From: Candidatus Omnitrophota bacterium
GTDB taxonomy: Bacteria; Omnitrophota; Gorgyraeia; B26-G9
Reading direction: 5' to 3'
Length of the DNA stretch: 37,178 bases
NCBI GenBank assembly: GCA_018817165.1
Contig: JAHITY010000049.1
Location: forward strand, 1-37,178
This document shows, piece by piece, positions 23,442 to 32,001 of this stretch; the first letter of the stretch is position 1, and each line of letters opens with the position of its first letter. The notes below the pieces were generated by a model. It saw only the letters and a list, made by a program, of their open reading frames with translations. It did not search any database and was not told where the DNA came from. Both the position numbers and the translations under genes were made by a program.

Positions 23442-25217
23442 TTATTGAGTTAGCGTAGCTTTATTAACTATAACACATTTTTGCTTAACTAGCCTAGTAA
23501 AAATATCAACAATTTTAGGGTCAAGCTGAAAAGGTGAGCATTCATTTATTAAACGCAGGGCCTTTTTCGTGGAAAAAGCCTTACGATACGGTCGGTCAGC
23601 AGTCATTGCTTCAAAGGTATCGGCAACTGCCAGTATTCGGGCACCTATGGGTATTTCTTCTTTTTTTATGCCTGTAGGATAACCGCCGCCGCTGTATTTT
23701 TCATGATGATGATAAATCATTGATTTAATTTCTTCGGAAAGGTTCATTTCCTTAAGTATCGAGAGGGTAGTGTTTAATGAGCCTTGAATCTGCTGAATTA
23801 TTTTTGGATCAACAATAATCGTGCGTTTTTTCCTTCTGCTCTTTTTATCAGCATCAGCAGTTAAATCAGCCCAGTAAAAGTTAACTGGTCCGAGAATCCT
23901 TCGGCCAATTGTCGGATGTTTCATAATTATTTCATATTCGCTTTTAGTCAGGCTGCCGGGTTTGCTGAGAATTTCTTCCGGAATCCCGATTTTGCCAATA
24001 TCATGTAATATGCCGGCAATTTGAATGCCTTCGATTAATTTAGGGGGAAGCTGTAAAGCCTCAGCAATGGCAACAGAATAATATGAGACAAGATCAGAAT
24101 GACCGCGGGTGTATACATCTTTTTCTTCAATTGCCTGGGCTAGAGCTTTGATTGTACTCAGATAGGTAGTGCGCAAACTTTTATATAAATGCGCGTTTTC
24201 TAAAGCAACCGCGGCTTGATTTGCCAAGGTGCTCAGCGATTGCTGATCTTTTTGATCAAAGCCGTGCTCTTCTATAGAATAAATGCTTAACATCCCTAAA
24301 GTATTGCCTTTGGTAATAATCGGGGCATTAATAACTTCTCGAATATGTTTGGGTAAAATGGGATGCTTAACCTTTTGCCGATGATTTTTAATTTTAATTA
24401 GATTTAATTCAATGTCTTTTGTCGAAAATTTGGTTTTCTTAAGACCTCTGATTACCAGATTAAGATCTTTTTTTAATTTATTAATTGTTCTATTATCGAT
24501 TTTATTTTGGGAACAAAGAGTAAGGCTGGTTGAATCATCAGAAATTACTAAAAGTGTATATAAATCAAAATTAAACAATTCGCGCATACAGTCTGTAAGT
24601 ACATTGATCATCTTGTCTTCAGTTAAAGCGGCATTAAGCGCGCAGCTGATAACATTAAACCTAAATAAATGCTGAATTTTTTCTTCGGCTTCGATATAAA
24701 GCTTGGCATTATGAATCGCGATCGAGCTTTCAAAAGCAAATTTGGAAATAATATTAATGTCATCTTTGGTAAAAGATTCTGATCCGGGAATTCGGTTTAG
24801 GTTAATAACTCCGATTAATTTATTAACAACAATCAATGGAATTGATAAAGATGATTTTACGTTTTTTCGCGGCTTTTTACCGAATATCGCTTGGAAGTTT
24901 TTATTGTTGATCAGTAAGGGTTTTTTAGTTTTAGCAACAATCCCGGCAACAATTTGTCCGAGTTTTACTCTGATCTTTTTAACTAATTTTGGATTAATTC
25001 CTTGGGCAGCGGCAATGTATAATTCGTTTTTGTTAGGAGCCAGGAGCATCAGTGATCCGGAATCAGCATTTGTTTGTTTGACAATTGTATCAAGAATTAT
25101 CTGATATAGTTTGTCTAAGTCAAACCTAGCGCCTAAAACCTGGCTTATTTCCTCCAGGCTGGATAGATTTAAAGCTTGTTTATTGTTTTCATATTTATCG
25201 GAAATGGTTTTTGTCAT
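23442..25217 (-). CDS. Two-GAF HD-GYP phosphodiesterase-like protein
   Basis: Predicted cytoplasmic cyclic-di-GMP phosphodiesterase with sensory GAF domains. The first GAF spans about residues 20-175 and the second about 185-345. HD-GYP runs from about 355 to 580: TRGHSDLVSYYS, GILHDIGKIGIP with H405/D406, IMKHPTIGRRIL, HHHEKYSGGGYP (about 503-514) and ILAVADTFEAMTADRPYRKA. Between the IGRRIL and HHHE motifs there are about 60 residues instead of about 20, including a basic patch KKSRRKKR. The DG of the usual HHExxDGxGYP is SG here. No membrane helix is present. ATG 25217 overlaps the upstream cheC stop (ATGA). Confidence 0.87.
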   Translation of the reverse strand: MTKTISDKYENNKQALNLSSLEEISQVLGARFDLDKLYQIILDTIVKQTNADSGSLMLLAPNKNELYIAAAQGINPKLVKKIRVKLGQIVAGIVAKTKKPLLINNKNFQAIFGKKPRKNVKSSLSIPLIVVNKLIGVINLNRIPGSESFTKDDINIISKFAFESSIAIHNAKLYIEAEEKIQHLFRFNVISCALNAALTEDKMINVLTDCMRELFNFDLYTLLVISDDSTSLTLCSQNKIDNRTINKLKKDLNLVIRGLKKTKFSTKDIELNLIKIKNHRQKVKHPILPKHIREVINAPIITKGNTLGMLSIYSIEEHGFDQKDQQSLSTLANQAAVALENAHLYKSLRTTYLSTIKALAQAIEEKDVYTRGHSDLVSYYSVAIAEALQLPPKLIEGIQIAGILHDIGKIGIPEEILSKPGSLTKSEYEIIMKHPTIGRRILGPVNFYWADLTADADKKSRRKKRTIIVDPKIIQQIQGSLNTTLSILKEMNLSEEIKSMIYHHHEKYSGGGYPTGIKKEEIPIGARILAVADTFEAMTADRPYRKAFSTKKALRLINECSPFQLDPKIVDIFTRLVKQKCVIVNKATLTQ

Positions 25218-25855
25218 TTTTTCGTCTTATTATTATTTTTTACCGTGTTTTCACAAGCTTTTAAAATTAATTTCATTGATTTAGAATCAAAGGCAATAAA
25301 GAATGTCCCGTTTACGGGGCTGGATTGTTCGGTGAAAACAGTTTCAATAAGAATTAAATTTTGATTTGTTTTAGAGAATGCGCCAAATACACTTTTTACC
25401 ACTGAACTGGGCAATCCATCTGTAAATTGTGGGCAAGAAGGAAATACCGATAATCTGGATAAAGAGCTTAAAGTGGATAAATAAGAGGAAATAACAATAT
25501 TTCCGACTTCTTTTAATGAGGATATGCCGATTTGAGTAATCAGTCGGGTTTTTTGCTGTTTAGTGTTGCCGACTAAAAGCTCCATTAATGTATAAGCATT
25601 TTTTTCTGAAAAAACTAAAAGGATTTGGCCGTTTATCGCGCCTAAAGTTTCCATCTGAATGCCGATAATCGGCCGGTTATCTTTATCAATTGCTTTGGCG
25701 ACATCTTTTAAAGCAATTATTTCTACTTTGGGGATTTCTAGTTCGATTTTTTTAAACAGGATTTGGGATAAGGCAACCGTAGCATTACCAGCGCAAATAT
25801 TTCCGATTTCTTTTAAAATGTCTAAATCAGTTTTATCAAACGCCACTTTTTTCAT
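25214..25855 (-). CDS. CheC-like phosphatase with two intact sites
   Basis: A second CheC homologue, about 213 aa. Both motifs D/S-x3-E-x2-N-x22-P are complete: DILKEIGN and SSLKEVGN, each with the proline exactly 23 residues after the asparagine. It should therefore be catalytically competent, unlike its partner at the operon end. Two ATGs lie side by side (25858 and 25855); the second has the better spacing to AAAAAGGAG. A second AAAGGAG lies 22 bases further upstream without a start codon. It is the first gene behind a strong promoter and is translationally coupled to the HD-GYP gene. Confidence 0.86.
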   Translation of the reverse strand: MKKVAFDKTDLDILKEIGNICAGNATVALSQILFKKIELEIPKVEIIALKDVAKAIDKDNRPIIGIQMETLGAINGQILLVFSEKNAYTLMELLVGNTKQQKTRLITQIGISSLKEVGNIVISSYLSTLSSLSRLSVFPSCPQFTDGLPSSVVKSVFGAFSKTNQNLILIETVFTEQSSPVNGTFFIAFDSKSMKLILKACENTVKNNNKTKK

Positions 25856-25898
25856 CATAAACTCCTTTTTAAAAAAACGTTAACTCCTTTATTGATAA

Positions 25899-25927
25899 AA
25901 TATAACATATATGCTAATTAGTGTCAA
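25899..25927 (-). promoter_or_regulatory. Sigma70-type promoter of the cheC/HD-GYP operon
   Basis: On the minus strand TTGACA (25927-25922), a 17-base spacer, and TATATT (25904-25899). This is close to consensus and lies 40 bases before the first start codon, leaving room for a normal leader with a ribosome-binding site. No similarly good promoter is visible for rnfC in the plus direction in the same 187-bp gap. Confidence 0.72.
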
Positions 25928-26045
25928 TAAAATTTGTTTTCAAGTCCTTTGTTTTATGATATTATGAAATAACATTTTATTTTTAGCTTGTAATTTTGGG
26001 CTAAAACCTCTTTTTTGATAAACAGCAAATAGGTGATAGGTAAAA

Positions 26046-27350
26046 ATGGAAACTTTTAAAGGTGGACAACATATAGACGGTTTTAAATACTTAAGCCGGG
26101 AAATGGCAATAAAAATCATGCCATTACCCAGCCAAGTTATTATTCCTTTGAGTCAGCATACTGGAGCGGTTTGTGAACCAGTTGTGAAAAAAGGGGATAT
26201 GGTTAAAACCGGGACAATGATCGGAACCAGTGATAAACTTATTTCCAGTCGGATCCATGCCAGCATTTCCGGCGTGGTTAAAGACATTGTTGAGTATAAT
26301 CATCCGGTATTGGGACAATCAAAGGCTGTGATAATTGATTCTGATGGAAAGGATACTTTAGACAGTTCTATTGTAAAAAGAACTAAAATTGAAGAACTTT
26401 CCAAAGAACAGCTTTTAGAGATTATTAAAAACGCGGGGATTGTCGGCTTGGGCGGAGCAGCGTTTCCCGCGCAGGTAAAGTTAAACCCTTTAAAACCAGT
26501 TGATACTTTATTAATCAATGGCGTTGAGTGTGAACCTTATTTGACTTGTGATTATCGCCTGATGCTTGAGCATACGCATAGTATTCTTAAGGGCATTGGT
26601 TTAATGCAAAAAATTATTGGAGTTGAGCGGGTTGTTATTGGTATTGAAGAAGATAAGCAGGAGGCAATAAAACTTTTACGTAATAAATGTGTGGAGAAAA
26701 AATATGATATAGAGATAGTTTGTTTAAAAGCAAAATATCCTCAAGGCGCGGAAAAACAGCTGATCAAAGCAATTCTTGATCGGGAAGTGCCCAGCGGTAA
26801 ACTGCCTTTTGATGTGGGCGTTATTGTGAGTAATGTCGGTACGGCTTTTTCTCTATTTGAAGCGGTTTATAATGCAAAGCCATTATATGAAAGAGTGGTA
26901 ACGGTAACCGGCAAATGTTTAAAACAGCCGTCAAATTTAAAAGTGAGGATTGGAACGAGATTTAAAGAGCTGATTGATTTTTGTCAGGGCTTTAAGGAAG
27001 CTCCGGGAAAAATTATTATGGGCGGACCAATGATGGGGATCAGTCAGTATACTGACGATGTGCCGGTTATCAAAGGAACTTCCGGGATATTAATTTTAAG
27101 CCAAAAAGAAGTGGATGAGTATACGCAGGGCGCTGATCAGCCTTGTATCCGCTGCGGACGCTGCGTTAATATCTGTCCAGTTGGCATGTTGCCTTATGCT
27201 TTGAGTTTGTGTGTAGAAATGGATAGACTGGATAAAGCAGCGCAATATAATCCTTTTGACTGTATTGAATGCGGGACTTGTACTTATGTTTGTCCGGCGA
27301 AAAGACAAATTTTATCAGGGATACGTTTAATAAAGGCGGTAACAAGATGA
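26046..27350 (+). CDS. rnfC: RnfC, electron-transport complex subunit C
   Basis: Peripheral subunit of the Rnf complex, which moves electrons between ferredoxin and NAD with ion pumping. It binds NADH, FMN and two 4Fe-4S clusters. Motifs are GLGGAAFPAQVKL and LINGVECEPYLTCDYRLMLE in the flavin/NADH part, GGPMMGISQ, and ferredoxin sites CIRCGRCVNICP and CIECGTCTYVCP near the C-terminus. The N-terminal barrel-sandwich segment is present. At 434 aa it is the short clostridial type. The end overlaps rnfD by four bases (ATGA). A weak SD-like AGGTGATAGG precedes the ATG. Confidence 0.94.
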   Translation: METFKGGQHIDGFKYLSREMAIKIMPLPSQVIIPLSQHTGAVCEPVVKKGDMVKTGTMIGTSDKLISSRIHASISGVVKDIVEYNHPVLGQSKAVIIDSDGKDTLDSSIVKRTKIEELSKEQLLEIIKNAGIVGLGGAAFPAQVKLNPLKPVDTLLINGVECEPYLTCDYRLMLEHTHSILKGIGLMQKIIGVERVVIGIEEDKQEAIKLLRNKCVEKKYDIEIVCLKAKYPQGAEKQLIKAILDREVPSGKLPFDVGVIVSNVGTAFSLFEAVYNAKPLYERVVTVTGKCLKQPSNLKVRIGTRFKELIDFCQGFKEAPGKIIMGGPMMGISQYTDDVPVIKGTSGILILSQKEVDEYTQGADQPCIRCGRCVNICPVGMLPYALSLCVEMDRLDKAAQYNPFDCIECGTCTYVCPAKRQILSGIRLIKAVTR

Positions 27351-28333
27351 GTGAAAAAAACACTAGTGTTGATTTAGCGATTACCAGTTCTCCGCATATT
27401 CGTGCAAAAGAAACTACAGCCAAAATCATGTGGAGTGTTACGCTTTGTTTGATTCCTTCTGGTTTGGTCAGCATATATGCTTTTGGCCTATCAGTTTTAT
27501 GGATAATTTTAACTTCAATTGTTTGCGCTATGGCCAGTGAATGGCTGTTTAATTGTTATCTGCAAAAAAAGCCGAACAGTTTAATGGATGGCAGCGCAGT
27601 GCTTACTGGTTTGCTTTTAGCTTATAATCTGCCGGCCGGAGCGCCGTTGTGGATGGCTGGTTTAGGTTCTTTTGTGGCGATTTTATTTGGCAAAGTAGTG
27701 TTTGGTGGTTTAGGATTTAATATTTTCAATCCCGCCTTAATCGGCCGAGTTTTTTTAATGGCTAGTTTTCCGGTTTTAATGACTCGCTGGCCGGCGCCGT
27801 TTAAAGTTGACGCGATTACTGCACCTACACCTTTGGCTGTGTTTAAAGATGGCTTTAGCGGTTCGCCGATACTTAATCCCAGTGAAATAATACATTATTC
27901 TTATTCGGATTTGTTTTTAGGTCTGCGCGGCGGATGTATTGGTGAAGCCAGTGTCTTAGCGCTGTTGCTTGGCGCGAGCTATTTAATGTTTAAAAAATAT
28001 ATATCTTGGAAATTACCGCTTAGTTTTGTCGCAACTGTGGGTATATTTACTTGGATTTTTGGCGGAAGCAGTTTCTTTAGCGGTGATTATATATTACATA
28101 TTCTTTCCGGTGGGCTTATTCTGGGCGCTTTTTACATGGCCACTGATTATGTTACCGGACCAGTTACAATCCAGGGCCAGATAATTTTTGGTATTGGCTG
28201 CGGAATTATTACCAGTATTATCCGCTTGTGGGGAGGATATCCCGAAGGAGTATCGTATTCAATTCTCTTAATGAATATGGGAACGCCATTGATTGACCGC
28301 TTTGTTAAACCAAAAAGATTTGGAGATAAGTAA
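27347..28333 (+). CDS. rnfD: RnfD, membrane flavoprotein subunit
   Basis: Integral membrane subunit that carries covalently bound FMN, related to NqrB. It starts MSEKNTSVDLAITSSPHIRA and has about eight to nine membrane helices. MDGSAVLTGLLLAYNLPAGA and the VFGGLGFNIFNPALIGRVFL segment are typical. The probable flavinylated threonine is T161 in ITAPTPLAVF. The C-terminus has YMATDYVTGPVTIQGQIIFG and GYPEGVSYSILLMN. Length is 328 aa from ATG 27347, which sits in an ATGA overlap with rnfC. The TAA overlaps the ATG of rnfB directly, leaving no space for rnfG, rnfE or rnfA, which normally follow. Confidence 0.93.
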   Translation: MSEKNTSVDLAITSSPHIRAKETTAKIMWSVTLCLIPSGLVSIYAFGLSVLWIILTSIVCAMASEWLFNCYLQKKPNSLMDGSAVLTGLLLAYNLPAGAPLWMAGLGSFVAILFGKVVFGGLGFNIFNPALIGRVFLMASFPVLMTRWPAPFKVDAITAPTPLAVFKDGFSGSPILNPSEIIHYSYSDLFLGLRGGCIGEASVLALLLGASYLMFKKYISWKLPLSFVATVGIFTWIFGGSSFFSGDYILHILSGGLILGAFYMATDYVTGPVTIQGQIIFGIGCGIITSIIRLWGGYPEGVSYSILLMNMGTPLIDRFVKPKRFGDK

Positions 28334-29127
28334 TGAAAGCAATTCTACTGGGCGTTATGGCCTTATCAGGTCTTGGCCTTGCATTTGGCGTATTACTGGC
28401 TTGGGTCTCAAAAAAATTTCATGTACAGATTGATCCTCGGATAGAAAAAGTGGGGGAGCTATTGCCGGGCGTTAATTGCGGCGCTTGCGGTTTTGCTGGT
28501 TGTTTGGGCTATGCTGAAGCTCTAGTGAATAAAACAGCTACTTTGGCCGGCTGTCCGGTTTCTACTGCTGATACTAAAAAGCAGATTGCTCAGGAGCTTG
28601 GGGTATGTGATGTTGATCTGCACAGGGTTACTCCATTAGCAGTTGTTGCCTGCGGCGGGGGAATCAGGGCAAAAGACAAGTTTAAATATCAGGGCTTAGC
28701 AGATTGCCGGGTAGCGGTTAAAACCATGGGCGGGCCGAAAAACTGTAAATATGCCTGTGTGGGGCAGGGAACATGTGTTACGGTTTGTCCGGTTAACGCG
28801 ATCAGTATGCAGGCTGATGGGCTTCCATTGATCAATCCTGATCTTTGCGTCGGCTGCACTAAATGTGTTGCGGTTTGTCCGAGCAATATAATTTATATGC
28901 TTGACCGCAAGAAAAAAGTTTATATAAAATGCCGTTCGCATGATAAGGGCGCGCAGGTAATGAAAAACTGTAAATCCGGATGTATTGGCTGCATGAAGTG
29001 CGTTAAAGAATGTCCGGTTAAATGCATTACAATTGTTGATAATCTGGCTGTAATTGATCATGAGAAATGTATTAATTGCAAGAAATGCGTTGCTGTCTGC
29101 CCGACAAAATGTATTGCTGTTTTATGA
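28333..29127 (+). CDS. rnfB: RnfB, ferredoxin-like subunit
   Basis: Electron-entry subunit of Rnf. One N-terminal membrane helix (residues 3-25) anchors it. Next is the Fe-S domain LPGVNCGACGFAGCLGYAEA with a distant cysteine in LAGCPVST. The C-terminal half has a row of 4Fe-4S motifs: CVGQGTCVTVCP, CVGCTKCVAVCP, CIGCMKCVKECP and CINCKKCVAVCP, so about five clusters in total. Length is 264 aa. The first base of its ATG is the last base of the rnfD stop, and its TGA overlaps the next ATG. RnfB usually ends the rnf operon after rnfA. Here it directly follows rnfD. Confidence 0.93.
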   Translation: MKAILLGVMALSGLGLAFGVLLAWVSKKFHVQIDPRIEKVGELLPGVNCGACGFAGCLGYAEALVNKTATLAGCPVSTADTKKQIAQELGVCDVDLHRVTPLAVVACGGGIRAKDKFKYQGLADCRVAVKTMGGPKNCKYACVGQGTCVTVCPVNAISMQADGLPLINPDLCVGCTKCVAVCPSNIIYMLDRKKKVYIKCRSHDKGAQVMKNCKSGCIGCMKCVKECPVKCITIVDNLAVIDHEKCINCKKCVAVCPTKCIAVL

Positions 29128-30437
29128 CAAATACAAATAAAATAAAAAGATTATCCAAACACAATCTTCAGATTAATAAAATTTCCTTTCCGTCTGGTTT
29201 ATCATTTGTTCTAGATACTGATGAGCTCCTAAAAATCGAACAAACAAGCGGTAAACATATTTTTGGTATTGCGGTTGACTTGGGGACTACATCGATTTGT
29301 GTCAGCCTCTGCAATTTAGAAAACGGCCAAGAGATTGCCAATGCTACTGCGGATAATCAGCAGGATAATTTTGCCGAAATGCTGATTGAGCAGGAAAAAT
29401 TCTTAGCTAGCTCAAAAAAAAATCAAGAAAATATTGCCCAGACAGTGCGGCAATTAATTAATCAGGCGATTGACCAGTGCATTAAAAAATCCGGGGTAGA
29501 TAGAAAAAATATTTATATTGGTGTATTGGTGGGCAGCCCGATTATGCAGCAAATAGTTTTATCGATCATCGAAAATTTTAGTCATGATTTAAATAATGAA
29601 ATCCTGGTGGTAAAAGCAGATGATGCTGGTATAAAAATTAATCCAGCGGCTAATTTAAAATTTATTCCGGGATTTAATGATTATATTGGTTCAGATGTTT
29701 TGGCCAGTATTATGAGTTTGAAAATTCTGGAAAGCGCGCAGATCAGTGTTTGTATTGATCTGGGGATGCGGGCAAAAATAATTATCGGGAATCGCGATGG
29801 AGTGTCAATTGTTTCCACCGCGATTAGTTCGATTTTTGAAGGACATAATATAAAGTGCGGGATGATTACTCAGCCTGGAGCAATTGAATGGGCGAGAATA
29901 AATATGGAGAAAGTGGACATCCTGACTATTGGCCATATTCGGCCGCAAGGGATTTGCGGCAGCGGTATTATTGATATTGTCAGTGAAATGCTGCGTAATG
30001 ATATCTTAAAACCGGATGGCAAGATGATAAGTGAAGAATTTATTATTTATCAGGATAAACAAAATAAGATCGAGATCACGCAACAGGATATTAAAAAAAT
30101 TCAGGAATCAAAAGCCGCGGTCGCTGCTGCTCTGGTTATGCTGATGAATAGATTGAAGCTAGAGCCGGGAAAGATTAAAAAAGTCTTTGTTGCCGGACAA
30201 TTAGGGGATTATTTGAATCCTGAGAACTTAATTAAAATCGGACTTATTCCTGAAGCGTTAAAAGCAAAAACAAAATATGTGGGCAATGCGGCTTTTCTCG
30301 GAGCTAAATTAGCTTTATTGAATAAAAAAAAATCACAGAAGATTATCCAGTCACGAATAAAGATAGAGCATGTTATTTTGAAAGAAGATAAGAGTTTTAG
30401 ACAGGCATATAAGCAGGCATTGCCTTTTTTGAAATAA
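29124..30437 (+). CDS. RACo-like ASKHA-domain protein without ferredoxin domain
   Basis: Resembles the C-terminal part of corrinoid-protein activators (RACo, DUF4445 family), ATP-dependent reductases of the ASKHA superfamily. The first phosphate motif is VDLGTTS at residues 51-57. GICGSG (277-281) and VAGQLGDYLNPENLIKIGLI are well kept. The second phosphate motif, usually DIGTNxE, reads DLGMRAK (212-218), and the AAGPAFEG motif reads AISSIFEG. The usual N-terminal 2Fe-2S domain is absent; only about 45 residues precede the first motif. Length is 437 aa. It starts in an ATGA overlap with rnfB and has no SD, so it is translationally coupled to Rnf. It may help electron transfer through Rnf or activate a corrinoid enzyme; both are inferences. 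Confidence 0.78.
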   Translation: MTNTNKIKRLSKHNLQINKISFPSGLSFVLDTDELLKIEQTSGKHIFGIAVDLGTTSICVSLCNLENGQEIANATADNQQDNFAEMLIEQEKFLASSKKNQENIAQTVRQLINQAIDQCIKKSGVDRKNIYIGVLVGSPIMQQIVLSIIENFSHDLNNEILVVKADDAGIKINPAANLKFIPGFNDYIGSDVLASIMSLKILESAQISVCIDLGMRAKIIIGNRDGVSIVSTAISSIFEGHNIKCGMITQPGAIEWARINMEKVDILTIGHIRPQGICGSGIIDIVSEMLRNDILKPDGKMISEEFIIYQDKQNKIEITQQDIKKIQESKAAVAAALVMLMNRLKLEPGKIKKVFVAGQLGDYLNPENLIKIGLIPEALKAKTKYVGNAAFLGAKLALLNKKKSQKIIQSRIKIEHVILKEDKSFRQAYKQALPFLK

Positions 30438-30507
30438 TTTTTATTTATTAAATTTTTTTAAACAGCGAGTTTGATTAATCAAATCAGTCTTATCTTAGGT
30501 AAAGGAA

Positions 30508-31557
30508 ATGAAAAAACGGGTTATTGTGGCAATGAGCGGAGGAGTTGATTCTTCGGTTGGGATTTATTTACTCCAAAAAGCCGGTTATGAAGTTTGCGGA
30601 ATTACCCTGCAGCTGTCTTCAGAGTCTGAGCATATTAATACTGCTAAGCAAATTGCTGATAAGCTTAATATTGAACATAGAGTATTGGATATTCGCCAGG
30701 AATTCAAATCGCTGATAATCGATTATTTTGCTCAGGAATATATTCTTGGCCATACGCCAAATCCTTGTTTGCAGTGCAATTCTCTGATAAAATTCGGGAT
30801 ACTCATGAACATTGCGGTTAAAGAGGATGCTTATTTTTCCACAGGCCATTATGCTCAGATTGATTATGATCAGGAAAAAGATATTTATTTGATTAAAAAA
30901 GCCAAAGACGCTAAAAAAGATCAGTCTTATGTTTTGTTTATGCTTGATCAGGCGAAACTTAGCAGACTGCTGCTGCCGATGGCTGAAAAGACAAAGCAGG
31001 AAATAAAGCTGATTGCCGAGCAGCTTGAGCTTGGGCTTGATTTAAACAAGGAAAGTCAGGATATCTGCTTTATTCCGAATAAAGATTATGTGAATTATAT
31101 TAAGAAACATCTTCCAGCTTTTTCGCCTCAGCCTGGGAAGATCATCAATAATCAGGGCAAGGTAGTTGGTACGCATAAAGGAATAATTTTTTATACAATC
31201 GGGCAGAGAAAAGGACTGGGAATAGCGCATACCGAGCCATTGTTTGTGATCAGGATTAACCAAGAAGATAATACAATTATTGTCGGCACTGAATCAGAAC
31301 TATATAATCATCGATGTGTGCTTAAAAATACCTTTTTTGCCCATCCTGATTTCAATGTGCAGGAGTTTAATGCGCAAGTAAAAATCCGCTATCATCATAA
31401 ACCAGCGCAAGCTACAATATCGCGGCAATCAGATAATAGTTATCAGATTGAATTTTTAGAGCCGCAGAAGTCTATTACTATTGGACAGGGAGCGGTATTT
31501 TATGATTCTGAAGATCGAGTTATCGGTGGAGGGATAATCACTGGAATCGTTTATTAG
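30508..31557 (+). CDS. mnmA: tRNA-specific 2-thiouridylase MnmA
   Basis: Inserts sulfur at C2 of U34 in tRNA-Lys, -Glu and -Gln. The ATP PP-loop is MSGGVDSSVG near the N-terminus. The two catalytic cysteines lie in NPCLQCN and SQDICFIP. DQSYVLFML and TIGQRKGLGIA are also typical, and the C-terminal beta-barrel ends with GGGIITGIV. Length is 349 aa, as expected. AAAGG precedes the ATG. It stands after the Rnf operon with a 70-bp gap. Its stop codon overlaps the stop of a small gene on the other strand by four bases. Confidence 0.95.
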   Translation: MKKRVIVAMSGGVDSSVGIYLLQKAGYEVCGITLQLSSESEHINTAKQIADKLNIEHRVLDIRQEFKSLIIDYFAQEYILGHTPNPCLQCNSLIKFGILMNIAVKEDAYFSTGHYAQIDYDQEKDIYLIKKAKDAKKDQSYVLFMLDQAKLSRLLLPMAEKTKQEIKLIAEQLELGLDLNKESQDICFIPNKDYVNYIKKHLPAFSPQPGKIINNQGKVVGTHKGIIFYTIGQRKGLGIAHTEPLFVIRINQEDNTIIVGTESELYNHRCVLKNTFFAHPDFNVQEFNAQVKIRYHHKPAQATISRQSDNSYQIEFLEPQKSITIGQGAVFYDSEDRVIGGGIITGIVY

Positions 31558-31811
31558 AAGTACGATTTTTTCGGTTTTGGTTCTTTTTCGCCATCAATGT
31601 AAATGCTGTTTTTAGGTAAGGGTTTCACTTCTTTTTTTGGCTGCCAGTAGAAAACATCAAAGCAATACTTTTCTTTAATCCATTTAATTTTATAATATCC
31701 GCCTTTGGGTAAAGGACATTCAAATTCAAATTGACTATTTATAAATCCGAAGATAAGTGCTCCAAGTATTAATATTCCGGCAAAAAACTTAAAGAAACTA
31801 TTTTCACCCAT
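31554..31811 (-). CDS. Small membrane-anchored protein of unknown function
   Basis: I do not recognise this 85-aa protein. Residues 6-24 (FFKFFAGILILGALIFGF) form one membrane helix. The rest has FECPLPKGGYYKIKWIKEKY with one cysteine, a second cysteine soon after, and a lysine/proline-rich tail. AAGG lies seven bases before the ATG. It is convergent with mnmA and the two stops overlap. It lies downstream of tRNA-Leu on the same strand. The SD and membrane helix argue that it is real, but it could be a chance frame. Confidence 0.5.
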   Translation of the reverse strand: MGENSFFKFFAGILILGALIFGFINSQFEFECPLPKGGYYKIKWIKEKYCFDVFYWQPKKEVKPLPKNSIYIDGEKEPKPKKSYF

Positions 31812-31881
31812 AATCTTACCTTAATTAAATTACACATTAACTTATGCTTGTATTCATTAGCATAAGTTAATGTGTCAGTTA

Positions 31882-31967
31882 TGGTACCGAAGGTGGGATT
31901 CGAACCCACAAGGCCTTACGACCATCGGTTTTTGAGACCGACGTGTATGCCATTCCACCACTTCGGC
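31882..31967 (-). tRNA. tRNA-Leu (anticodon CAA)
   Basis: On the minus strand the gene runs from GCCGAAG (5' acceptor) to CTTCGGT, discriminator A and encoded CCA. The anticodon arm is TCGGT-CTCAAAA-ACCGA, giving anticodon CAA for UUG leucine codons. A long variable arm (GGTCGTAAGGCC region) marks it as class II. The T arm is GTGGG-TTCGAAT-CCCAC. The first acceptor pair is G-U. TATAAT at 32000-31995 is upstream, but without a clear -35 box. Confidence 0.95.
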
Positions 31968-32001
31968 ATTAGAGAAGTAAAAACGGAACAATCGATTATA
32001 A

